From contig DAIDGX010000026.1 of NCBI GenBank assembly GCA_027452165.1, positions 139,769 to 203,768 on the forward strand: a stretch of DNA of 64,000 nt. Direction: 5' to 3'. Shown in pieces: positions 8,132 through 16,633 of this stretch (positions within the stretch are counted from its first letter, which is position 1; each line of letters begins with the position of its first letter). Both the position numbers and the translations under genes were made by a program. Origin of the DNA: Vulcanimicrobiota bacterium (GTDB lineage Bacteria; Vulcanimicrobiota; Vulcanimicrobiia; Vulcanimicrobiales; Vulcanimicrobiaceae). The notes below the pieces were generated by a model that worked only from the letters and a program-made list of their open reading frames with translations, searched no databases and had not been told where the DNA came from.

Positions 8132-8656
8132 ATGCGCCTGATCGCTTACACAGCTAGCTGCATCGCTCTCGTCGCCGGATGCGCGGCTCTGGCAGCGCCG
8201 TCCGCCGCCGCACCGACGACGAAGCCCGCCGCCATCGCCGCGCCCGCCGCTCCGGTCGACGAGTACTTCGGACGCATGCGGCTCAGCCCGATCGGTATTC
8301 GCAACGAACTGCACCTCATCGCGATGCGCTCGCGCAATCCGGACGATGCGCGTGCTTCTCTTCCGCTGCTCACCTTGATCGAAGACGCATTGCACGACTG
8401 GGAGCACAAGTATCCGCACGATGATTGGATCCCGGCGAACCTAGCGCGACTCGAGCACGATTATTTGCTCGTGCCGACGCTCGGCGGCCGCATTCACGCG
8501 CTGCACGTAATCGAATGGATGCGTTCGGATTACCCGGGCAGTATCGCACTCGATGGCGCACAACGCGAAGCGGAGGTTGCGATGGGTATACCGACGCCCA
8601 CGCCGGAGGCAAGCGTGACGCCGACACCCGAGGCAAGCGTGACCACGACGCCATAG
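8132..8656 (+). CDS. Predicted lipoprotein with C-terminal PTPEASVT repeats
   Basis: 174 residues, no family recognised. The N-terminus is a signal sequence ending in a lipobox (V14-A-G-C17), so the mature protein is probably acylated. An Ala/Pro linker leads to a helical middle part (residues ~45-150; HALHVIEWMRSDYPGS) and a C-terminus with tandem PTPEASVT units, a flexible tail. It follows the antiporter by 84 bp on the same strand. No function can be assigned. Confidence 0.7.
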   Translation: MRLIAYTASCIALVAGCAALAAPSAAAPTTKPAAIAAPAAPVDEYFGRMRLSPIGIRNELHLIAMRSRNPDDARASLPLLTLIEDALHDWEHKYPHDDWIPANLARLEHDYLLVPTLGGRIHALHVIEWMRSDYPGSIALDGAQREAEVAMGIPTPTPEASVTPTPEASVTTTP

Positions 8657-8688
8657 CCGCGCCATCGCGTGCGGAACGGCGCGTTGCC

Positions 8689-9555
8689 TTACGATAGGGT
8701 CTGTGTGATCAGTTCATCTACCCACGTTGCAAAGTACGCCGAGAAGACTTCATCGGCATAGCGCGAGTCGCCGTGGCTGTGAATGCCGTTCGCGATCGTC
8801 TGTTCGCCCTCGAGCAGCCACGGATCGCCGCTGGCCCCCGTGCCGAACGTGCCTTGCTTGCCGATGATGGTGCCGCCATCGGTCGTGCGCGTGTACGGTC
8901 CCTCCTCCGCGTACATCGTCTTGCCGGCGCCGTAGTTCGACGGATAGCCGACATCGTTCCACGACGGTTGCCCGGTGCGGTTGACGCTGTAGCCGAGGTA
9001 GCCGACCGCCTCACCGACGTTCGTGTTGTGCAAGCCGCCGGTGCGGAGTTTGATCGTGCCGACGTCCCAACCGAAGTTTCCGGTATCTTGCCATTCCTTG
9101 CGATAGTGCGCACTTTCAAATTCCCATGCACCGAACGGACGCGTCCCATCGGGCAACGACGCCGGAACGAAGAGAAAGAATCCAGCCGCAACCTTCTCGG
9201 CATAGCTGTAGATGCAGTGCGCCGCAGTCAGGATGCCCGTATTACGAATCGCGCATGCGGTCGCGTTGTAATCCTTGCCGTTTCGCGAATAGTAGAGCCG
9301 TCCGACCGTACTGAACGGATAGGTTGTCGGGCTTGCAACCGCCGCTGGCTGCGCGAGCACCGCCGACTGATGTTCCGTGGTGGTCGCGTCGTATCCGGCA
9401 CGCGTCATCTCCGGCTCGGCGACGGTGCGCATGGGGCTCGGTGCGGTAGAGCGCGCTGGGACGGGTTCAGGTATCGAGGCCGCCATGCGTTCGGGCGTCC
9501 AATAGGCAAGTACGCTCCCCGCGCGTTCGCGGGTGCCGAATGTTTCGAAGTTCAT
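8689..9555 (-). CDS. Trypsin-like (S1) serine protease without obvious signal peptide
   Basis: 288 residues from the ATG at 9553-9555, which has AAGGA 8 bases upstream. Residues ~80-288 are a chymotrypsin fold with the full triad: H113 in LTAAHC, D164 in GWDVGTI and S242 in GTGASGDPWL, where GASGDP replaces the usual GDSGGP. C101 and C114 could form the His-loop disulfide. Glutamyl endopeptidase-like bacterial S1 proteases are the nearest type. The first ~75 residues are low-complexity, with no hydrophobic signal. It is the last of three minus-strand genes with the paralogous pair at 9584-10942, so those proteins may be substrates, partners or co-exported products (inference). Confidence 0.82.
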   Translation of the reverse strand: MNFETFGTRERAGSVLAYWTPERMAASIPEPVPARSTAPSPMRTVAEPEMTRAGYDATTTEHQSAVLAQPAAVASPTTYPFSTVGRLYYSRNGKDYNATACAIRNTGILTAAHCIYSYAEKVAAGFFLFVPASLPDGTRPFGAWEFESAHYRKEWQDTGNFGWDVGTIKLRTGGLHNTNVGEAVGYLGYSVNRTGQPSWNDVGYPSNYGAGKTMYAEEGPYTRTTDGGTIIGKQGTFGTGASGDPWLLEGEQTIANGIHSHGDSRYADEVFSAYFATWVDELITQTLS

Positions 9556-9583
9556 GATGTGGTCCTTTGTGGCGTCGCCTGGT

Positions 9584-10231
9584 TCAAGACGACGACGTAA
9601 GAAAAAATGCCTGAGTTTGATCATTGAAACCGACTTGTGCTTCTGGAGCCGTTGAGGAAAGCGTGATCGTGAGCGCATTGTCTGGAATGCTCCCGGCAAC
9701 CGTCCCCGACGAATGTTGAGGTGAGAGGAAGACGGCAACAACGCCGTTATCGACGAAGAACGCAGTCTCGTTGTACAAAGCGCGGATGGCGACAATCGGA
9801 ACGATCGACGTCTCTCCGTTCACTGTTATCGTACGCGTAAGTCCAAACGCAAGCCGATTGCTTGTATCCGCGTTGTAGGCCGAATAGGTTCCCGGCGTCG
9901 CCGCCTGCGGCGACTCGAACACGCCGTTGGCGAACGTGTAGCGTTCTCCGATCGTCGCCGGCGTCGTTATCGAGAGAATGCTCACCGTCGCTCCGGACGT
10001 CAATGGCGTGCTGGTGACGTAGATTCCGACGTTTGCGTCCCACGAGACCGTGTTGGATTCGAATGGAGCAAAGGCGCAAGCTACGATTGTGCCCTGCGAT
10101 ACCGATGCATCGGCTACGGATCCGCTGATCACCGTCGCTTGCGCAGAGAATGCAATAGCCACCGCGTTACCGGTGTTGTAGATTTCCGAAAGACCGGCGT
10201 CGTCGATGTCGATCTGAAGTGTGAAGTTCAT
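9584..10231 (-). CDS. Beta-rich protein, paralogue B of a tandem pair
   Basis: 215 residues, start at MNFTLQIDIDD. No family recognised. It is clearly homologous to the upstream protein at 10274-10942: shared N-terminal LQI(D/N)ID motif, the FxPxESNxVxW block (FAPFESNTVSWDANVGIYVT), an internal YTFxNGxF block and the C-terminal QVGFNDQTQAFFLTSSS. Sequence is rich in T, S, V and I, suggesting an all-beta fold. No signal peptide, no transmembrane helix and almost no cysteine. 28 bp separate it from the protease gene. Possible roles (surface, lectin-like or toxin-like) are speculation. Confidence 0.75.
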   Translation of the reverse strand: MNFTLQIDIDDAGLSEIYNTGNAVAIAFSAQATVISGSVADASVSQGTIVACAFAPFESNTVSWDANVGIYVTSTPLTSGATVSILSITTPATIGERYTFANGVFESPQAATPGTYSAYNADTSNRLAFGLTRTITVNGETSIVPIVAIRALYNETAFFVDNGVVAVFLSPQHSSGTVAGSIPDNALTITLSSTAPEAQVGFNDQTQAFFLTSSS

Positions 10232-10240
10232 GGAGAGAGT

Positions 10241-10265
10241 GGGCAGCCCGCGGCGCGGGCTGCCC
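10241..10265. repeat. Perfect 10-bp inverted repeat between the tandem paralogues
   Basis: GGGCAGCCCG and CGGGCTGCCC flank a 5-base loop in the 42-bp gap between the two paralogous genes. In the transcript it would be a very stable hairpin without a T-tract, more likely an mRNA-processing or stability element than a terminator. Confidence 0.7.
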
Positions 10266-10273
10266 AAGTCACC

Positions 10274-10942
10274 CTAGCGCGCGGCGAGACGCGTCGAGAA
10301 GTCCGACGCGGAGAGCTGTGCGCTCGAGCTGTTCAGGTAGAACGTGTTGTTCGAATCGTTGAAGCCGATCTGTGCGGTCGGATTCTGGCTCGTCAGTGTA
10401 ACGGCGAGTGCGTTACCGGCGACCTGCGAGATGACGACGCCGTTATTCGAGTAGCTGGAGAGAAAGATCGAGAGGGACTCGATCGGCGTGAAGCTCGCGT
10501 CCTCGTTATAGGGCACCGGGACGCAGTTGAGCGGTGCCATCACGGAGACGTTGTTCACGATGGCCTGCTGCGTTAGGCCGAAACCGAAGGCATAGGCGCT
10601 GTCCTGGTTATCCACGTTGAACGTGCTGCCGACGCCCGAGGCTCCGGAGAAGATGCCGTTCTCGAACGTGTACAGCCATCCGGGCTGGACGGTTCCCGAC
10701 GACTGGCTCGTCATCGCGATCGTCGCGCCGGCCTGCGACTGCGTCGTGGTGGCATAGAGCCCGTAGTTCTCTTGCCACGTGACGATGTTTGATTCGAGTG
10801 GGCTGAAGGTAAGCCACGCGACCGGAAGGTTGCCGCCGCTCAAGCTCGAGGTGATGCTTTTGACGATCGTGACGCTTTGACCGGTGCTGTTGATCTGCTG
10901 CACGCCGGGCTGGTCGATGTTGATTTGAAGTTGGTACTGCAT
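10274..10942 (-). CDS. Beta-rich protein, paralogue A of a tandem pair
   Basis: 222 residues from ATG at 10940-10942 with GGAGA about 9 bases upstream. First gene of the minus-strand trio. Same layout as paralogue B: QLQINIDQPG at the N-terminus, LTFSPLESNIVTWQENYGLYAT, WLYTFENGIF, and AQIGFNDSNNTFYLNSSS near the end, followed by a short tail (SASDFSTRLAAR) missing in B. No signal peptide or membrane segment. Family unknown to me. The shared blocks suggest recent duplication followed by divergence. Confidence 0.75.
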   Translation of the reverse strand: MQYQLQINIDQPGVQQINSTGQSVTIVKSITSSLSGGNLPVAWLTFSPLESNIVTWQENYGLYATTTQSQAGATIAMTSQSSGTVQPGWLYTFENGIFSGASGVGSTFNVDNQDSAYAFGFGLTQQAIVNNVSVMAPLNCVPVPYNEDASFTPIESLSIFLSSYSNNGVVISQVAGNALAVTLTSQNPTAQIGFNDSNNTFYLNSSSAQLSASDFSTRLAAR

Positions 10943-11290
10943 TGTGTTCGTTTCTCCAAAGTTGCGAAAAGAGACGCCCCTGCGGCCGCAAAAGCGGCCA
11001 CCGATGGAACACGAACGCAAGCCGTCTGCTTGGATAGCGTTCGTCACTCACCCGCAAGGACGATAGCCATACCGTTTGACCGGTGCAGTGATGGTAGCCG
11101 ACCGATATCGCGCTGTAAATGCGCGCTGGCAAATGCTTACAATTGTGTCCAAGCTAAATGCGAGTCGCACGGCGCTGCGGAGTATAGCGAAAGACCGAGC
11201 GTTTAATTGAAATCAACCAGCAGGCTCGTCGTTCTGAAACGGCATATCGCGCAATAACGCGCCGGACTAGCTTGCGCCGTTGAGCGGCGC

Positions 11291-11557
11291 TCAATCTTTT
11301 CCCGAGAGGATGTCGCGCAGCGCTGCCAGCTCGATTTCATAACGGCGCAGGCGCGAGCGAAGCAGATGCACCTCGGCGCGCAGGTCGGTGAGCTCTTGAT
11401 CGATACGCGCATCGCTCGCGCGAAGGCTCGCCTTCCAACGAAAGAACGTGGCTTGACTGATGCCGAAATCTGCACAGATTTGTGCGATCGGGATGCCGTC
11501 GGCGGCGGCCGAGACCGCGCGACGGCGCTGCGCTACGCTGAATCGCGAGCGGCGCAT
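11291..11557 (-). CDS. Orphan transposase-type helix-turn-helix protein (IS3 OrfA-like)
   Basis: 88 residues. RRSRFSVAQRRRAVSAA followed by ICADFGISQATFFRWK is the HTH_Tnp_1-type DNA-binding domain seen in OrfA of IS3-family elements, and residues ~50-85 form a Leu/Arg/Glu coiled coil (LRAEVHLLRSRLRRYE) as in OrfA. No OrfB integrase frame follows and no IS ends were found, so it is either a remnant of an insertion sequence or a domesticated DNA-binding protein. A 13-bp inverted repeat lies just upstream of its start. Confidence 0.7.
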   Translation of the reverse strand: MRRSRFSVAQRRRAVSAAADGIPIAQICADFGISQATFFRWKASLRASDARIDQELTDLRAEVHLLRSRLRRYEIELAALRDILSGKD

Positions 11558-11568
11558 ACGTGAAGCGA

Positions 11569-11604
11569 GAGCCGAAAATGCTCACCCACAGGCATTTTCG
11601 GCTC
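11569..11604. repeat. 13-bp perfect inverted repeat upstream of the orphan HTH gene
   Basis: GAGCCGAAAATGC and GCATTTTCGGCTC separated by 10 bases, 12 bp before the HTH gene start. It could be its operator, an IS end remnant or an RNA hairpin. The rest of 11558-11754 shows no gene. Confidence 0.65.
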
Positions 11605-11754
11605 CTAAACTACGAACGTTCGAATGATACGATCAATTAAAACGCATGCACGTCGCTTCAATCAAGGTGCAATCATGCTGCCGGTATGAACACTTTGGAC
11701 TATCTGCATACTGAGCTGGTCGGATGGAACGCGGCGGCCCCGGTTTTCTGATGG

Positions 11755-13044
11755 TTAGGTGTGTGCCGGCTGGAGCGTCTGGTGTGCTGAAGGGCCGGGA
11801 CGCGGAAGAAGTGCCGACGCGATGGCGGTGTGGTGGGCAAGGAGTGAGAGCGCGTTTACTTCGTCTTCGAGATAGGTCGTGCGATCGGGCTTGGGTCCGC
11901 AGCACAGAAAACCGACGAGATCTCCGCGCACGCGCATCGTGACGAAGAGCATATGCAGCTGTTCTTCGGAATCATCGTCCAATTCGAACGCTTCCTGCCA
12001 CCGGCGCAAGCGCAGCGGCACCGCTTCGTTGAAGGCGTAGGCCGTTGGGAAGACCCGGTCGTCGACATCCGTGTCAGCGCCTCGCTCGTACCGGTCGCCG
12101 CGACGCAGGTAGTAGGCGACGCCGAGCGGGTTGAGCGCGTGCCGCACCGTCTGCACGCCGAGTCGCATGAGGGCATCCGAATCGGTCGCAACGTCCGCTT
12201 CCCCCGCAAGCCGTTCGATCTCCGCCAGTCCCTGCATCCGCTTGCGGAAGAACGCTTTTGTGAGCCGCTCCTCGACGAAGCCGTGAATGGAGCGGGCAGA
12301 CATCCCGAGCGCCAAAACGAGCGGGAGGGTGAGGAACTGCGCTGCCAGTCCGCTGCTGCTGTGCGAGAGACCGAACGACTCATCGAAGAGCTTGCAGATT
12401 CCCCATTCGGCAGCAATGAAGAGTCCGACGACGATCGTGGACGCGACGGTAAAAACCGTCGCGCGCGAGACCAGAATGTTGAGGTCGCCCAAGCGGTGGC
12501 GCAAAACGGGGTAGGCGACACCGAACGCGATGAAGAGCACGTAGGCGGCCTGCACGAAGTCGCCATAGTGGCTCCGGAGCGTCGGTCCGCCCGCCAAGAG
12601 ATCGACGGCAGGCACTGCACTGAACACGGTGGCTATCAGCCACATGCCGCCGAGCCAGCGTACCGGCGCGGCATCCTCTCCGCGAGCGTTAGCGATGGCA
12701 TCCACGATTGCGGCGATCATCGCAATCGCGAAAATCAGCGTTAATAATCCGCCTCCACCGGTTACTATGAACTGGTAGAGGGGCTGAAACACGAGGCCGG
12801 TCGCAATGAAGAGTACTCGCTCAATGCTTCCGATGAGTGATAGGAGAAATTGCGCGCCGCCGAACCACCAGAGAATGCTCCACAAGGTCGTTCGCATCGG
12901 TGGATAGATCGCAAGCATCGAGAGCGCCGACCAATAGCTCGCGCTCAAGAGCACGGATCCGCTATCGCGCACCAGCGCAAAACGCGGTACGCATGCACGG
13001 ATTGATATCGAGGAATCCTTCGATGATCTCCAAGCCAGCCTCAA
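11755..13044 (-). CDS. Membrane protein with C-terminal GAF-like domain, probably N-terminally truncated
   Basis: 429 residues in the open frame. Residues ~35-270 hold about six to seven hydrophobic helices; residues ~290-425 look like a GAF-type sensory domain (GVQTVRHALNPLGVAYYL, LHMLFVTMRVRGDLVGFLCCGPKPD), with no kinase, GGDEF or other output domain. The first ~30 residues (RSSKDSSISIRACVPRF) overlap the end of the HEPN gene and do not look like a natural membrane-protein start, so the original N-terminus seems to have been lost at the junction with the lower-GC island. A functional start could be the Met in PPMRTTLW. Confidence 0.65.
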   Translation of the reverse strand: MRLAWRSSKDSSISIRACVPRFALVRDSGSVLLSASYWSALSMLAIYPPMRTTLWSILWWFGGAQFLLSLIGSIERVLFIATGLVFQPLYQFIVTGGGGLLTLIFAIAMIAAIVDAIANARGEDAAPVRWLGGMWLIATVFSAVPAVDLLAGGPTLRSHYGDFVQAAYVLFIAFGVAYPVLRHRLGDLNILVSRATVFTVASTIVVGLFIAAEWGICKLFDESFGLSHSSSGLAAQFLTLPLVLALGMSARSIHGFVEERLTKAFFRKRMQGLAEIERLAGEADVATDSDALMRLGVQTVRHALNPLGVAYYLRRGDRYERGADTDVDDRVFPTAYAFNEAVPLRLRRWQEAFELDDDSEEQLHMLFVTMRVRGDLVGFLCCGPKPDRTTYLEDEVNALSLLAHHTAIASALLPRPGPSAHQTLQPAHT

Positions 13045-13435
13045 CCAGTTGTCGATCCCTGTCTTTGTACGGTTGCTTACCGCCGTGAAAGAGATTGTTC
13101 CGAATGCGTTTCAGCGCTTCGCAGATCGCTTCGTTGCCGGACCCAGCAAGAGCTTCGAATTCAAACTGCGGTTGACCGTCTCGAGCCTTCTGTATCATCG
13201 GTGGATTGTTGAGCACGCAGTTGATTGCGGCCTTAAGAGTCCCGTTTGCATTAGCGTTCAGATCCGGGGAAGTGCGAATGAATGCGCACCAGTTCGGCCA
13301 GGCGATTCCTGACCCGTTAACCGGGTACGTCTGTTTCAGTGCGTACTCAAAGAGCGCGAACGCGCCGCAGAATGCGAAGCGTTCCGGGCCGGCCGAATAC
13401 ATCTGATTGAAGGTGTCGTCAACGATTCTAGGCAT
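12962..13435 (-). CDS. HEPN-domain protein (putative RNase/toxin-like)
   Basis: 157 residues from the ATG at 13433-13435. The block KRIRNNLFHGGK contains the HEPN signature R-x4-H (R112, H117), which is the RNase active site in many toxins and defence proteins; the following RDRQLVEAGLEIIEGFLD is a typical last HEPN helix. The final ~14 residues (PCMRTAFCAGAR) may be junction-derived because they overlap the truncated membrane gene. Codon use is visibly less GC-rich than that of neighbours. Whether it acts as a toxin, and on what RNA, is not shown; no certain antitoxin is adjacent. Confidence 0.65.
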   Translation of the reverse strand: MPRIVDDTFNQMYSAGPERFAFCGAFALFEYALKQTYPVNGSGIAWPNWCAFIRTSPDLNANANGTLKAAINCVLNNPPMIQKARDGQPQFEFEALAGSGNEAICEALKRIRNNLFHGGKQPYKDRDRQLVEAGLEIIEGFLDINPCMRTAFCAGAR

Positions 13436-13643
13436 TATCACTCTCCCGTGAGCGGCGATTCGCGCCGCTGGTTTCGGCAGGCCTCTCGAAGATCGGAAAG
13501 CGGGCCATTTGGCTCATGCAGCGGGATGAAACGTCCTTTGCCTGCGCGGCCACGGAAAACAGCTTGCGCAACGCGAACTCGCCCCGGTGGATAACGCAGA
13601 ATTGGAGCCGCGCATAGTTGATCGGTTTCCGGCGGAATTGCAT
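13428..13643 (-). CDS. Doubtful small ORF upstream of the HEPN gene
   Basis: 71 codons, ending in a TAG that overlaps the HEPN start (ATGCCTAG), an arrangement that suggests coupling. The product is basic with no recognised domain. Its only ATG lies on the same CATG as the divergent ORF at 13642, so both cannot have good promoters and leaders; it may start later or be spurious. If real, it would be the natural candidate for a HEPN partner. Confidence 0.25.
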   Translation of the reverse strand: MQFRRKPINYARLQFCVIHRGEFALRKLFSVAAQAKDVSSRCMSQMARFPIFERPAETSGANRRSRESDNA

Positions 13644-14099
13644 GGCGAGCCGCACAAACCGCGCTTTTCATACGGAGCACGGAGCGGCCTTGCTGGCTGC
13701 AATTGAAGAGCTTTACGATGCTTTCGCCACGACCCGTCTAGCCGAGCCTTTGAGCTATTGCCCTCATTGCTTCAAGGAAAATGACGCCCGATACCTTACA
13801 TCGACGCCGCTGCGTGGGCTGCCGCTGGAAGCCATCGCATTTATTCTTCCAAAATCCGTCACTACGCTGGGAACGGCTGAGGATTTCAATTACTTCCTGC
13901 CGCGCATTTTGGAGGCGCTAGCCTACCAACGGGACTACATGGAACAGGTCATACCGGATAGGCTTGCGCAAGGGCGGAAGGCAGGATGGTCGGAACGTCG
14001 GCTTGCCGCGTCGGTCGAACAACTGCGTGGCGGTGGACCAATAACTCCGCCATATAAAAGAAACAGGTCCGACAACGTTTCCGTTATCGGACCTGCGTT

Positions 14100-14121
<22 letters not shown>
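13642..14121 (+). CDS. Truncated island ORF with CxxC motif, running into the tRNA-fMet gene
   Basis: 159 codons, no family recognised. Residues 1-125 look like a real protein, with a zinc-ribbon-like SYCPHCFKENDARYL and a helical region. The last ~25 residues are read through the terminator hairpin of the tRNA and end antisense inside the tRNA-fMet gene, so the native C-terminus is missing. This fits insertion of an element next to the tRNA gene followed by decay. Lower GC than the flanks. Confidence 0.5.
14065..14094 (-). terminator. Terminator of the initiator tRNA gene
   Basis: Minus-strand 13-bp stem (AGGTCCGATAACG with CGTTGTCGGACCT, one G-T pair) closed by a GAAA tetraloop and followed by GTTTCTTTT. 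It lies five bases past the CCA end of the tRNA. Confidence 0.85.
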
Positions 14122-14176
<55 letters not shown>

Positions 14177-14232
14177 ATGCGACTGATGGGAATACGGCGG
14201 GTAAGCCGGAGTTCCTTCCGAATCGTTGGAGC

Positions 14233-15276
14233 ATGCACTCCGCCGACGCGGCAATCGCCAGTCTACCAAAGATTCATCTCCATTGCCACCTCGAGGGGAG
14301 CCTTCGGGCTGAGACGTTTGTCGAGTTAACCAAGCGGGCTGGCATCTCCACGCGCTACCGTCCCGGCCAACCCGATATCGCGGGCCCCGACGATCCGGCC
14401 GAGGTCTATCGCTTCGCGGATTTCGGCGAGTTTTTGCTGACCTTCGGCGCGGTGAGCCGCTCACTCGCCGGGCCCGACGATTATGCACGGCTCACGCGCG
14501 AGTTCGTCGCCGACGCGCTCGCACAACATGTAGTGTACGGCGAGTTGTTCGTCTCACCGTCGGTGTGGGCGTTCTTTCATCCCAAGCTCGATCTGCCGGC
14601 GACGATACGGTTGATCGTCCAAGAGCTGCGCGCGGCGCGCGCGTACGGCACGGAGTTTTCGTTGATTGTCGATGTCACGCGAAACTTCGGCGCGGAGTCA
14701 GCGATGCGCACGGCGCAGATCGCGGCGTCGCTTGCGGGCGAAGGCGTCATCGGTATCGGCCTCGGTGGTGACGAAGCGCGGTTTCCACCCGAACTTTTCA
14801 CTCGTGTCTATGCCTTCGCGCGGGCTCAGGGGCTGCGCACGGTTGCGCATGCGGGCGAGGCGGCGGGGGCGCAGAGCGTGCGCGATGCCCTCGACCATTT
14901 GGGGGCCGAGCGAATCGGGCATGGCATCCGCGCGCTTGAGGATCCGGCGGTCGTGGCGATGTTGCGGGACCGGCGCATTCCGCTCGAAGTCTGTCCCACC
15001 TCCAATCGTCTCACCGGGGTCGCGTCGCTGGATGCACCGCAGCCCTTCATCGAACTCGACGCTGCGGGTGTCTTGGTCGCGATCGATGCTGATGACCCCG
15101 CGCTTTTTGGCACCTCGATCGCGCGCGAGTACGCAATCGTCGCGCACGAGGCGGGCATCGATACGCTCAAGCGTTTCATCCTCCAAGCCGTCGATGCGTC
15201 ATTTCTCGACGATCCGGGCAAACGCGCCCTCCGGGAGCGCGTCGGCGCGGAACTCGGTCGTCCGTTCGCGTATTAA
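14233..15276 (+). CDS. add: Adenosine deaminase-family hydrolase
   Basis: 347 residues. Metal-dependent deaminase of the Add family: PKIHLHCHLEGSL (HxH metal ligands), RTVAHAGEAAG (catalytic His and Glu), ERIGHGIRAL, PLEVCPTSNRLTG and IDADDPALFGTS (metal Asp pair). It deaminates adenosine (or adenine; the branch cannot be separated here) in purine salvage. Start at the ATG after TTGGAG; an upstream in-frame extension through the tRNA is rejected. The DtxR gene starts 8 bp downstream. Confidence 0.9.
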   Translation: MHSADAAIASLPKIHLHCHLEGSLRAETFVELTKRAGISTRYRPGQPDIAGPDDPAEVYRFADFGEFLLTFGAVSRSLAGPDDYARLTREFVADALAQHVVYGELFVSPSVWAFFHPKLDLPATIRLIVQELRAARAYGTEFSLIVDVTRNFGAESAMRTAQIAASLAGEGVIGIGLGGDEARFPPELFTRVYAFARAQGLRTVAHAGEAAGAQSVRDALDHLGAERIGHGIRALEDPAVVAMLRDRRIPLEVCPTSNRLTGVASLDAPQPFIELDAAGVLVAIDADDPALFGTSIAREYAIVAHEAGIDTLKRFILQAVDASFLDDPGKRALRERVGAELGRPFAY

Positions 15277-15284
15277 AGCAGCGT

Positions 15285-15953
15285 ATGTCCGGACATAGTC
15301 ACTTTGCCGAGTCGATCGAGGAGTATCTCGAAGCGGTCTATCGCCTGGAGCGCGAGGGACCCGGTGTCACGACGTCGGGACTGGCTTCGTCGCTTGGCGT
15401 CGCGCCTGCCTCGGTCTCGGGTATGCTCAAGAAGCTTGCGAAAGACGGCTACGTGGAGCAGATCGCGCGCGGCGAAGTGAAACTCACGCGCCAAGGCCTC
15501 GACGTGGCCGTGCGCGTGCTGCGGCGTCACCGCTTGGCCGAGCGCCTGCTTACCGACGTGCTTGGCATGCCCTGGGACGAGGTGCATAGCGAAGCCTGCA
15601 TGCTCGAACACGCGATTTCTGATCGTGTCGAAGCCCGTCTATTGCACCTGCTCAACGAACCGCAGACCTGTCCGCACGGTCAGCCGATTCCCCCGCGCGA
15701 CTTGAGCGATCCGGTCGTACGCGGTGAACCGCTCGCGCAGCTCCCCGAGGGAGCACGCGTGCGTGTGGAGAGCGTTACCGAAGAGCTGCCGGAGATTTTG
15801 CGGTACCTCGGCGAGATCGGCGTGCGCCCCGGCGTCGCGTTGGCGCTCGTGCGAAAGGCGCCGCTCGGCGGACCCCTCACGATCGACGTCGGCGGCACGC
15901 AGCACGCGATCTCGCTCGAACTCGCGCGTATGGTGATGGTGAGCGCCGCATGA
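15285..15953 (+). CDS. DtxR/MntR-family metal-dependent repressor
   Basis: 222 residues, three-domain layout: winged HTH (YLEAVYRLEREGPGVTTSGLASSLGVAPASVSGMLKKL), dimerisation/metal domain (RHRLAERLLTDVLGMPWDEVHSEACMLEHA with the usual His/Glu/Cys ligands) and a C-terminal SH3-like domain (~145-222). Such proteins bind Fe2+ or Mn2+ and repress uptake genes. A DtxR-type palindrome at 42891 upstream of an NRAMP-like transporter is a plausible target in this window. Its stop overlaps the rhomboid start (ATGA). Confidence 0.92.
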   Translation: MSGHSHFAESIEEYLEAVYRLEREGPGVTTSGLASSLGVAPASVSGMLKKLAKDGYVEQIARGEVKLTRQGLDVAVRVLRRHRLAERLLTDVLGMPWDEVHSEACMLEHAISDRVEARLLHLLNEPQTCPHGQPIPPRDLSDPVVRGEPLAQLPEGARVRVESVTEELPEILRYLGEIGVRPGVALALVRKAPLGGPLTIDVGGTQHAISLELARMVMVSAA

Positions 15954-16633
15954 CCAAGCAGCGCTACCCGCTCACGCGCGCGCTCATCGCCATGAACGTC
16001 CTGGTCTTTCTGTGGGAAGTGGTCGTCGCGGGGCCGGGCATGCTCTCGTTGCTCGGCGGTGGCAATATCGGCGCGGTGCTGCAAGCCGGCGCCCTCTCCC
16101 CAGCATCGGTGCTTGTGGGTGGTCAATGGTGGCGCATCCTCACCTCGGCGTTCTTGCACGGCGGCCTGTTGCACATCGCCGTCAATATGATGTCGCTCTG
16201 GTTTCTTGGGCGTTTCATCGAGGTTGTGGTGGGACCGGTACGCATGGGCATCATCTATGCGATCGCCCTCGTCGCATCGGGGCTCGGCGTCGTCTTTCTC
16301 AGCGCCCCCGCGGCCGCCACGGTACCGACCCTCGGCGCGAGTGGTGCGATCTTCGGTCTCTTTGGCGCGCTCTTTGCCATCGGCTTCAAAGCGCGTCCAT
16401 ATGGCCTTCAACTCGTGCGTGACAACGTCAGCATCTTAGTCGCCAACCTCATCATTACGTTCACCGTGCCGGCGATTTCGTGGCAAGCGCACGTGAGTGG
16501 ACTGCTCGTCGGATTTCTGTTGACGCTGATGATCTATTCCCCGCCGCGTCGCATACAGCCGGTTGTCGTGGATGCCGCAACCGGCAGTGCGTACGAGACC
16601 GAGTACCAAGAGCCCGACGCCACGCGCCGATGA
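15950..16633 (+). CDS. Rhomboid-family intramembrane serine protease
   Basis: 227 residues, about six transmembrane helices. Catalytic dyad S131 in LGASGAIFGLFGA and H181 in SWQAHVSGLLVG; the oxyanion-side HGGLLHIAVNM motif is at 70-80. It cleaves transmembrane substrates in the inner membrane. Hydrophilic C-terminal tail (~200-227). Stop-start overlaps on both sides (ATGA) couple it to the DtxR regulator and the helicase, though no functional link is known. Confidence 0.93.
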   Translation: MTKQRYPLTRALIAMNVLVFLWEVVVAGPGMLSLLGGGNIGAVLQAGALSPASVLVGGQWWRILTSAFLHGGLLHIAVNMMSLWFLGRFIEVVVGPVRMGIIYAIALVASGLGVVFLSAPAAATVPTLGASGAIFGLFGALFAIGFKARPYGLQLVRDNVSILVANLIITFTVPAISWQAHVSGLLVGFLLTLMIYSPPRRIQPVVVDAATGSAYETEYQEPDATRR

